Origin: Amoebophrya sp. A120
Lineage: Eukaryota; Sar; Dinophyceae; Syndiniales; Amoebophryaceae
NCBI GenBank assembly: GCA_905178155.1
Contig: CAJINV010000004.1
Span: forward strand, 4,071,555-4,135,554
DNA length: 64,000 bases
Reading direction: 5' to 3'
The translations under genes were made by a program, and so were the position numbers. Positions 55,180 through 64,000 of this stretch are shown piece after piece. Positions within the stretch are counted from its first letter, which is position 1; every line of letters starts with the position of its first letter. The notes beneath the pieces are model-generated. The model saw only the letters and a program-made list of their open reading frames with translations. It was not told the origin of the DNA and searched no databases.

Positions 55180-58100
55180 ATGGCTCACATGATTCCGCTC
55201 CCGGACCAGGCGGCGCTGAAAGCCAACAGTGCCAGCCGTCACTTCGGTCGTGCGGCCAGGGATATGGAGCTAAATTTCTACCCGACGCTGTGGCAGAAGA
55301 CGCCGGAAAACCAGGTTGCGAAGTGGTCCCCGGAATTAGTGGACCACGTGTACGCACGACTCCGGCAGCACCACTTCAACCACAGGGATGTGATCGCCCT
55401 GGAGTTCTCCGGATTCTTGGAAAAGTACCTGTGGCCGCACATCCTACAAACTCCAACCTTACACACGAGCAGCAAAATCAGCACGTCCACCAGCATCGGC
55501 GAGTTTTGCCCGCTCTTCCCCGGGCAGAAGGCCCAGGAGTTGAAGAAGTTATCCTACTGCGAGCTGGACACTTTAACCGAGCCGCGACCGCTGTCCCGGG
55601 CGCACGTGTTGCTGATCGCCTTGATGTTCATGGAAAAGGTGCGCGACGGCGTCGACGCCTGGCACACGGTCGATCTGCAGACGAACGACCGCTTCAAAAG
55701 ATTTTTCGAGGTCTTCTTGGACCAAGTGAACCCCCCAACATCCACAACACAAGCGGTCGACGACAGTATTGAGGATGCAGGAACAGCAAAGGGAAAAGGG
55801 AAGACGACTAAAATGAAGAAGAAAGGCAAGGGAAAGAAGGGAAACAAGCAAGGCAAAAAAGGGTCGTCGGGCAAGAACGACAAGAGAGTCGCCCTCGACT
55901 CGACAGCGGCGCTGTCGAGAAGAGAAATGACGTTTTTCCTCCAATTCCTCACTCATTGCTTCAACAGTTACGAGCAGCCCTCGATCCGCGAAAGCGTCGT
56001 GAACCTGGTCGGGCTTCCGGGCTGGTTACACTTAAGCCCGGATAGGTTGGAGGTGACGCTGTCGGAGTCCAAACAGTACCGAAAGTTCTGGAAATCGGTC
56101 AACAGCAAGTACGCTTTTGACGCGCCGCAGGAGCCGACATTGGAGCAGCGAACCCTGATGCTAGCCGGGATAGAAGAGAAAACGGTTGCTGCTGTTGCAG
56201 ATGAGGTTGATGGTGAGACGAAAAAGGATGGCGAAGCAGAAAATAACTCAGACGACGAGGGAAACAAAATGGTCGAGGAAGAGGGCGGAGGAGAAGATGC
56301 TGCTGTAGCGGACGGTGATGCAGCGGGAGATGCAGATGAGGCCGCTGCTGAAGTAGATGCAGAAAACAAAGAAGACAAAGACGACGGCGTGCTGGATATC
56401 TCAAATATGGGCCAGGCGGTCGCCAAAGTGGTCTCGGGCTCTGTTGATAAGCAAGCGGTGTTCCAGCCGCTCCCGCGTCTCCCAGCGACAGTTGCGGAGA
56501 AGTATGGGAGTGTCAGGATTGAAATCGTCAAAGTTGAAATTATTTGTAATGCATAAAATCGATACCAGCTGGAAGCCCAATTTCCCAGCGGTGCATGACA
56601 AATTTCGGCACCGTCTAAAACCAGTTTGTCATGCTGTTTGGGGACAGAAGGCGCCTTTTGTCATGCTACTTTAGCAGCTCTATTCCAAACCCGAAACAGG
56701 CTTACAATCGGCCTCATTTGCAATCCCTGCAAGAGAGGCACATCATGCCTTGCAATTTCTGCATGAGAAATTATTTCAACTTTGAGGATTTCAATCCTGA
56801 GGGTTCCATAAGAAGCATCTGCAGATCAAGGTTGACTACAGCAAGGAGCCGCTGACTAGAACGCAGGTACACTATCATGAGTAAAAACGTACCCACACCA
56901 GAGTCAGGATGGGGAATCTGCTAGACAAATCAGCCAGCTTTGGTTGTTTGGCATGACAAGTTTGTCCGCTTAGTGTAGTGCTGTTTGAGCTAGTTTAGCA
57001 GCATTACAGAGCTAGTACCTCGTGCTGATTGGAACATGACAAATTTCAAAACCGCATTAGAAAATGCTTCTCATGGGGCTCCGCATGAGAAACATTTTAA
57101 GCATGCAGAGTTGCATGACAACTATGGTGTGGGTACGTTTTTACGCAGGATATACACGCGAGGGATTTCATGGCGAAATTGATGCAGGACTTTTTCGAGA
57201 ACCTGGAAAAGCAGCGCAACGCCCCGATCTCGCACGCACTACCGGCGTATTTTATCCGGGCGATGGAGCGGTTTTTGGAGCTGTTGATCGACTTGCTCTC
57301 CCAGCTCCCGTTCCGGAAATGCTTCCGGCCTTTGTTCGCGGACCGGCATTTTGTAGTAAGGGTGAGGGAGTTTGTGGAAGTCATGCGGGCACGCATGGCG
57401 GAGCAGGACAGACTCCTGCAGTTGCACGGGAAAGGAAGAGGGAAAGCCCGATTCTGGATATCAAATGCAAATATGTCTGGGTCTGGAAGAATACAAACCT
57501 GTGATGCGCATTTCAGAACACAGAAAAATCTCTCATGCATAGGTGGCAAAAGCTGCTCACTTTCTGTCACCAAAGTGGGGGATCTGTCATGCGGATTCGG
57601 CATTGCGGAAGCTCCTCGAAACCTGTGACGCTAGAGCTTCCATGCCAGACCTTCTGTGGCATGCAAAAACAGCACGACTCTTCCAGATCCAAACATATTT
57701 GCAGTTCATACTGGAACACGAGAGACGACCGCGCCGGCCGGTTCGCAAGGCAAGCAGTGAAGGGAGGAGGTTCATCTGGTGGAGGTAAACATCAGAACAA
57801 CTACAAAGGTAACAATGGAAAGATGGGCAAAAATAACTACGAACATCAACAGCAGGATTCAATGGGGTGGTACGGTCCGGGCAGCACGCCCATGCCGGGG
57901 AAAGGTGGCAAAGTCGTTCCGGAGTACCACGGCCCGATGGGCAACTACCCGATAGGTGGTGGAGCAGGTGGTAAAACGTCACCCTCAAACGCAGGGAAGG
58001 GTGGAAATTATGGTGCGCCAAATTCTTTCGCAGCTCCACCACCCCAACCCGTCCCCGTTGTGCAGATGCAAGACAGCTACGGAAACAATTTCGTCCAAGA

Positions 58101-61100
58101 AACGGCGGACAACGGTTACGACCCTTTCGGGACGGAGAATTTCGACCAGTGGTTCGAGTCCGCGTTTCAGGACGCTGCCGACCACGACGAACTCTTTACG
58201 ACAAACGACGCGGCTGTTCCAAATTTGAACGCCGATGGTAAAAATTCGAACGGGCACAGTGCGTTAAACGACATGTCGGGTAAGGATCCGTTTGACGTTC
58301 TGGCCGAACAGCAACAAAATAGCAACTCCGGGATGTGGTTCCCGCCCAATTTCGAGGAGCAGGACCCGGCACTGCTCGAGCGCAAGCGGGAAGAGGAGGA
58401 GCAGAAGGCCAGGCTGCAGGAAAGGCTCAAGAACGTGACGCAGGGCATGCGCGACCCGAGTGGGGTTGCTGTGTCCACGGAGAACATGGTCTTCGCCGGG
58501 GGGATTTATCCGGAGGATGACGTGTGGCGGCTGAGTGAGCAGCTGTTGGGGATTTTAGAATTTTACGACTTGTTTGAGGTGGACGACGTCACCGGGGCGG
58601 CGTTGCACCGACAAGACGTTTTACAGCGACACTACGACGATCACAACCGCTTACGAAAAATCTGCTTCGAGATAGGGAACGCGGGGGAAGAAATCGATCC
58701 GAACACGGTATAATGCTGAAGAAAATTATGCTCGTTCTTATTTGAATTTTCAACACAGAGACAGACACGATGGTTTTGAATGGAACAAGCTTGAGCAAAC
58801 TCGTCAATCTCAATCATTATACTTAACAGGGCCAACCGAAGACGATCGTTGACCAAACGGAGGAGATGCGAAGAATCGCTTTGTCCCACGTGGGCGATTT
58901 CCAGTCCCGCCAGGAGCTCCGTCGCGTTTTCGCGCAGCTCCCTTATACGGTGTTGAAGGAAATTTGCCAGAAACTCTGTTACCTGGACGTGAGCCGGGAG
59001 AACATCCTCCACAAACTTGACAATATCGTCGTCAACCACGCGAAAAATGTCCAACTTTTGAACGCCCAACCCGCGACGCGGAAAAAGGTGAAGCCAAAGC
59101 CGCGGAAGGAGGAGATCATTTTGAAGAAACTGTTTCTGGAGGTTTTGTACCAAAAACTCGAGTCGAAAGAGGCGCAATTAGATAAGGTGAACGCTTTACC
59201 ACTCTTCCCCGCGGAAGATATATCCAAGAAAAAAAGATTGTTGGTGTAACTTTCTTGGAGGATTAGCATGACAAATATGTCTCGCATGACAGCAAAAACC
59301 TGTCATGCGCAGATAGTACGTGAAACGCCCTTGAATGGACCCTACTACGCAGGCTCAGCATGACAGGCGCAATCAATTTGCATGCTGCGCATCACAAATT
59401 TAGATTTACACTAGCAGCGTTTTTTTCTTGGATAAGATATCGTCTGGGACAAGCACTTAGTTCCGGACGAACACTTCCAATCCGAGCACGCGCTGGCGTT
59501 ACCCAAGTTGAACCTGCAGTTCTTGACCATGCACGATTATTTGTTGCGGAACTTTCATTTGTACCGTTTAGAATCCACCTACGCAATCCGGAACGACATC
59601 CGGGACGTGATTCCCCGCATGCGGCCGGTCTCCGACCCGGGCATCGCGGGCGGGATCCGGTTTCTGGGCAACGCGCGGATGGGCGTCGCGGTGGATTCCT
59701 TTCAAATCGTGGAAACCAAGCCACCACTCGTAGGCGAGAAGGCGCCGGCTAGGGTATAACAGAACTTGATTTACTTATTTGTAGCTGTTTATGTACTTCT
59801 TCTACTTCTTCTTGCTTTCTACTAACTTCTCCTGGTTGACGATGAGTACTGACTGCGACGACGAGACTACAACCCATATAGAGGAAATCAAGTTCTTGTC
59901 CCGTAGGCTCAAGCACGCTGTTGACATTTTTCATCATCATCCTCCATCCCGGATTTTTACACGACAACAGGTTCGGTGCGAGATCCGTTTTTCCGTTGCC
60001 ACCATCCGTTCGCAGATGGTGCAGCGCGAGTGGCAGCAGCTCCACGAGCACGACGTCGTTTTTCTCATCGCTTTGGACCCGCCCCCCGTTGCGTTCAAGG
60101 GTAACCCGATGGAACTCGATACGCACGAGTTTCCGAAGCAGTTTGGGATCCGGGAGATCCGCGGGATCGAGGTGGACAAGTTGCACGACGGGGAAAACAA
60201 CATGTTGTCGGATCCGTTCACGAAAAAGGACCCGATCGGGAATGAACGAGTGCTCACCGGGTTTTACGACAGCGCCCAGTATTTGATGGACAACGACCCA
60301 AAGCACGACTTGTTCGGCATGGGAAGGAAAGCAACCCGGACCGCAAATCAGGGGGTGGTGTTCAACACGCCGACGGCGGAAGGTGCGGAGCAAGTCCCGG
60401 TCGATATCGATGATGAAAAGCCGTTTCACATTCTAATCAGGCGGAACCCGAAGGAGAACAACTTCAAATCGGTGCTGGAAACCATCCGGGCATTGATGAA
60501 CAGCACGGAATCTGCCGTCGTGCCGAAGTGGCTGCACCGCTTGTTTCTAGGGTACGGTGACCCGTTGGAAACGCAGTACAAAGTGCTCGGCAGCACCCCG
60601 GAGATTGACTTTCGCGACACGTTTTTGGACCGTGATCACGTCTTCGAGGCTTTCCCGGAATGCCAAGCGATAGAGATACCCGAGGACTGCTTACCGCCAT
60701 ACAAACTGAAATTCGAAACCGGGCCGAGAAATAACAACGACAATAAAGCAGTAGATATGGAGGTCGACGCGGAAGGAACAACAAATGCGGGTCCTGACAA
60801 TAATAAAGCGAACCGAAAAAACAAGAAGAAAAAGAATCATCAAGACATGAACAAGAAGGCGAAGAAGATCGACATCGACATTGTGGACAAAAAAATCGTC
60901 GGCAGCACCTACATCGTGAAGAACCCAGGACCTTACGAGTACTGCCAGCCGCAATTGAACAAGGTCCGGTTCACGCCGGTACAAGTCGACGCGATCCGGT
61001 CCGGGGTTAATGAGGGGCTGACGATGGTCGTCGGACCCCCGGGGACCGGGAAGACCGACACCGCGGTCCAGATTGTAAATTTGCTCTTCCACAACTTCCC

Positions 61101-63542
61101 GGACCAAAAAATGGTGCTGGTCGCACACAGCAATCAGGCCCTGAACGACCTGTTCGACAAGATCTGCAAGTTGGATATTCCAGAACGGTATTTGGTTCGT
61201 CTCGGTCGGGGGATTGAGGAATTGGACAGCGAACGCGATTTCAGCAAGTACGGCCGGATCGACTTTATGTTGAGCCGGCGGATGGAACTACTCGACTTGG
61301 TCGGGAAACTTGCGAGATCTCTAGGTTTAGACGCAGACCACACGAGTTACAGTTGTGAGACCGCGAAGTTTTTCTTTCTGCAGCACGTGCAGAGGGCGTG
61401 GGAGCTGTTTGTGGAGAAGGTGCAGATTGCGGGAAAGAAGGGCGAGAACTTGTACAAGGTAGTTGACTATTTGGACGAATATAGGCAGAAGTTCCGGGAG
61501 GCGCAAAAAAAGAATCCGGAACTGTTTAAGAATGCGGAGGAAGAAAACGACGAGCCAAATGAGGAGCAGCTGGGCGAGCCGAAGAAGAAAAAGCGGAAGA
61601 AAAACAAGAAGAATAAGGACGACATGGTCGGAAAGCCGGATTTTTTGATCCCGGACAACGCCCAGAAGAGCGATGAGGAGATCGAGAAGTTGAACAAAGA
61701 GTACGCTCAAAAGTTGCTCGAAAAGCACAACAACAGCGTCGTTGCGGCTCTGTTCCCGTTTTCAGACTTTTTCGACGACGTCGGACGGCCGTTGTTCCAG
61801 AACAACGACTACGCAAAGGATTTTGACGAGGCCGAGGGCTGTTTCGCGTTTTTCCAAAACCTGTGGAAGGAGATCGGGGAGTGTTTACCGTTCGAGATGC
61901 TCCGAACCGGGACGGACCGGGGCAACTACTTGGTCACCACACACGCGCGGATCATCGCCATGACCTGTACGCACGCGGCGTTGACGAGGGCAAACTTGGT
62001 GAAGATGAACTTCCAGTACGACAACTTGATTATGGAGGAGTCCGCACAGATTCTGGAAGTGGAGACGTTGATCCCCATGTTGCTGCAGAAGGCGGATGTG
62101 GCCGGAGAATCCAGGCTGAAACGCGTCGTGCTGATTGGGGATCACCACCAGCTGCCGCCGGTCGTGAAAAACCGAGCGTTTGAACGATACGGACACTTGG
62201 ATCAGAGCCTGTTCACCAGGTACAGAAGTCTTGATGTTGTTGCACTTTGTACGAGGAGTACCGCCTAGTACAGTATGCTGATAAAGATCTAGCTCTAGGA
62301 TCGTTGTAATTGTGAGTCATGCAACGTGAAGACGATACGTAGACAAACCGCGATTTTAGAAAACGCAAGTGATGAGAAAAATATTCGAAAATACAACAAC
62401 ACCCTCAGGTTCATCCGCCTCAACGTCCCCCACGTGATGCTGGACGCCCAGGGTCGTGCGCGACCCAGCATTGCGTCACTATACAACTGGAAATACGACA
62501 ACATGCGAAATCTGCCCAACGTGCAGAAAAAAATCGACTACCGATTGGCGAACACGGGCTTGGTTTATGACTACCAGTTCATCAACGTACCGGACTACAA
62601 CGGGACAGGTATGGGGTTTGGGATGTTAAGGATCATTTTCTTGGCATTTTTTTTGATTCATAGAGACCGAAGAAAGTGAATTTAGAAATGCTGTTCAAGT
62701 TCAGTATCTCAAGAACTTTTTACTCAAACCGAATATCAAAAACTTCAACTTTCATCAAACTCAGGTGAAACCTCCCCGATGCCGTACTACTTCCAAAACG
62801 AGGGTGAAGCGGAGTTTGCAGTAGCTATGTTCATGTTCATGCGACTTCTCGGTTACCCCGCCGGCTCCATCTCCATCCTGACGACCTACAACGGGCAGAA
62901 AGCGCTCATACGAGACGTACTATTTTTGTTTTGTTCGCTATTTTCTAGTACTTCACCGTTGGAACAACCCCAAGAACCCGCTGCAATTCTTCGTGGCTCG
63001 AAAAATGTGCACCATCAACTCTCATATATCAAATCGAAACCCCACTACAGGTTATCCAGAAGCGTTGCGCTTGGAACCCTCTGTACGGGTGGCCGAAGCA
63101 GGTGACGACCGTCGATAAGTACCAGGGTCAGCAGAACGAGTACATTATCCTTTCCCTCGTTCGCACGGAGAAAGTTGGTCACTTGCGCGACGTCCGCCGT
63201 CTCATCGTGGCCATGAGTCGTTCCAAGTTGGGACTCTACGTGATCGGCAGGTTTGCGAATTTCAACCAGTGCTACGAGCTCCAACCGGTTCTGAAGTACT
63301 TCAAAAAGCGACCCTTTTCCCTGGCTCTGTACAAGGACTACAAGACGGAATTCTGGCCGTGCGAACGGTTTCTGGACACGAGTGACGCGTACGCGGAGAA
63401 GAATTCCCGGTTGGTCGCGAGCGGAATTGAGGAGATGTGGAAGATTCTGGGCGAAATGCAGGAACAAAAGGCGAAGGAACTCGGGCTGATCACGAACGAC
63501 GCGAATCTACCGCACATGCAGGAACCGCAGGACGAGGAGTGA
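55180..63542 (+). CDS. AQR: Aquarius, intron-binding spliceosomal helicase
   Basis: Exons: 55180-56502, 56816-56872, 57158-57458, 57716-58707, 58830-59220, 59440-59753, 59971-62219, 62409-62608, 62765-62916, 63051-63542; 2156 residues against about 1485 in human. AQR/IBP160 is an SF1 helicase that binds the intron upstream of the branch site in the spliceosome. The N-terminal helical repeat region matches (LEFSGFLEKYLWPHI, FLTHCFNSYEQPSIR, FLELLIDLLSQLPF). Next comes ALPKLNLQFLTMHDYLLRNF, then RRNPKENNFKSVLETIRALM. The helicase core has Walker A GPPGTGKTD (about 1481), EESAQILEVET (about 1815; human has EEAA), GDHHQLPPV, LDAQGRARPSIASLYNW, DKYQGQQNEYIILSLVRT and VAMSRSKLGLYV. Extra length comes from acidic, Lys-rich and Gly/Asn linkers. 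Four introns are introners and five are GT-AG. All key motifs are intact, so the gene looks functional. Confidence 0.96.
56503..56810 (+). mobile_element. Introner element, family B, in AQR
   Basis: It starts TATGGGAGTGTCAGGATTGA and ends CAATCCTGAGGGTTCCATA. The repeat AGAAG is perfect (56498-56502, 56811-56815). Splicing gives GCG GAG AAG CAT CTG in frame. Confidence 0.95.
56873..57152 (+). mobile_element. Introner element, family D, in AQR
   Basis: It starts TATCATGAGTAAAAACGTAC and ends GTACGTTTTTACGCAGGATA. The repeat TACAC is perfect (56868-56872, 57153-57157). Splicing gives CAG GTA CAC GCG AGG in frame. A 57-nt exon separates it from the family B element. Confidence 0.95.
57459..57710 (+). 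mobile_element. Introner element, family E, in AQR
   Basis: It starts TATCAAATGCAAATATGTCT and ends AACATATTTGCAGTTCATA. The repeat CTGGA is perfect (57454-57458, 57711-57715). Splicing joins TTC TGG A to AC ACG AGA in frame. It closely resembles 45257-45512 in its middle part (for example GATGCGCATTTCAGAACAC). Confidence 0.95.
59221..59434 (+). mobile_element. Introner element, family G, in AQR
   Basis: It starts TATCCAAGAAAAAAAGATTG and ends GCGTTTTTTTCTTGGATA. The repeat AGATA is perfect (59216-59220, 59435-59439). Splicing gives GAA GAT ATC GTC TGG GAC, which restores the conserved AQR stretch before LPKLNLQFLT. Confidence 0.95.
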
Positions 63543-64000
63543 GGAAGGGAGGAAATTGTAAAGCTGTAGCGGATCATTTGTGCGGGAATCATGCTGCTCT
63601 ACCAAAAGTCACAGTGAATTCCAAGAAACAAAAATAAAAATTCTTAAACAAGTATCACAATTCATTATCTAGATCTACGTTGCTATTTCTCTTCAGTGTG
63701 AAGAGAAGCAGTATTGTGTATTGGACTTAAGTAGTTTGTCGACTCTGACGGGTTTAGCGTCAAGTTATGAAAAGCCAAGCGAAAACGAAAGGTCAGGAGG
63801 GTGTGCGTGAAATAAAAAACGCCAGCCAGTCTTGCTCTTCTTCATCGTGTTCGTCGGCATGAATGAAAACGAGAAGAATTTGAAATAACGAGTTGCAAAG
63901 AGGGACGTGGCGCCTTCGCGTACAGCCGTTGATATATCATTGTGTGAGGGAGGACTTCTGGAAGCTAATCCCGCTACCAGAAAGATTGATCGGCCCCGGT
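63543..64000. other. Region downstream of AQR
   Basis: No gene is supported up to the window end. It is AT-rich near 63630-63700 and presumably contains the AQR 3' UTR. Confidence 0.4.

Noticed and set aside
59791-59970. Start of the AQR helicase part at 59791
   Set aside because: Comparison with the known AQR sequence (VRCEIRFSVATIR after APAR) places a GT-AG intron at 59754-59970, so this open stretch is intronic.

Overview
The window is nuclear DNA from a eukaryote. All ten well-supported protein genes lie on the + strand. Several are split by many introns of two very different kinds, and stops of all three standard types are used. The best guess at the organism is a dinoflagellate-lineage protist, most likely a syndinian parasite such as Amoebophrya. 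This is inferred from the one-directional gene order, the cilia-type dynein gene, the small secreted proteins, and above all the 25 transposon-like introns, which resemble the introner elements reported from Amoebophrya. No rRNA or tRNA gene was found to confirm it.

Layout: 2-4443 is the 3' part of a gene for a PAN/apple-like, glycosylation-rich membrane protein with an apparent 2-nt frameshift. 5701-15329 encodes a 2667-residue, mostly low-complexity protein ending in a CKK microtubule-binding domain (CAMSAP/Patronin type). A GC-rich island of unknown nature covers about 15790-17290. 17660-18337 encodes a small secreted protein. 18873-23709 encodes a 1200-residue coiled-coil, Ser/Gly/Thr-rich protein. 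24451-25413 and 30670-31887 encode two related secreted proteins, separated by an intronless gene with an ankyrin-like C-terminus (26617-29313). 33220-36394 encodes a WDR60-like dynein-2 intermediate chain. 37001-38671 encodes an unrecognised low-complexity protein. 39195-40797 is a repeat island with 20-bp terminal inverted repeats, internal foldbacks and a 109-bp tandem array. 41300-53991 encodes a 3462-residue Cys-rich, PAN-like protein. 55180-63542 is the complete gene for Aquarius (AQR/IBP160), the intron-binding spliceosomal helicase.

The notable system is the introns. Twenty-one are ordinary GT-AG introns, twenty of them starting GTA. The other 25 are short elements (112-328 bp) with terminal inverted repeats, typically starting TATG or TATC and ending CATA or GATA. 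Most are bounded by 5-bp direct repeats that look like target-site duplications. Removing one element plus one repeat copy rebuilds the reading frame every time. Summed exon lengths are exact multiples of 3 in the four complete genes that carry them (2668, 1201, 3463 and 2157 codons including stop). None can be shifted within its repeat to give GT-AG borders. I sort them into families named here A to G: A starts TATGGCGTTCTCAA; B TATGGGAGTGTCAGGA; C has GCAAAAGTATCGTAC at its ends; D GTAAAAACGT; E GCAAATATGTCTGG; F an AAATTT block beside a TATCCACAG-type end; G TATCCAxGAAAAAA. Most carry TTTGTCATGC or GCATGACAAA words inside.

The genes do not form an obvious pathway. AQR and the elements may be linked in function, since AQR binds introns in the spliceosome and its own gene carries four of these elements.
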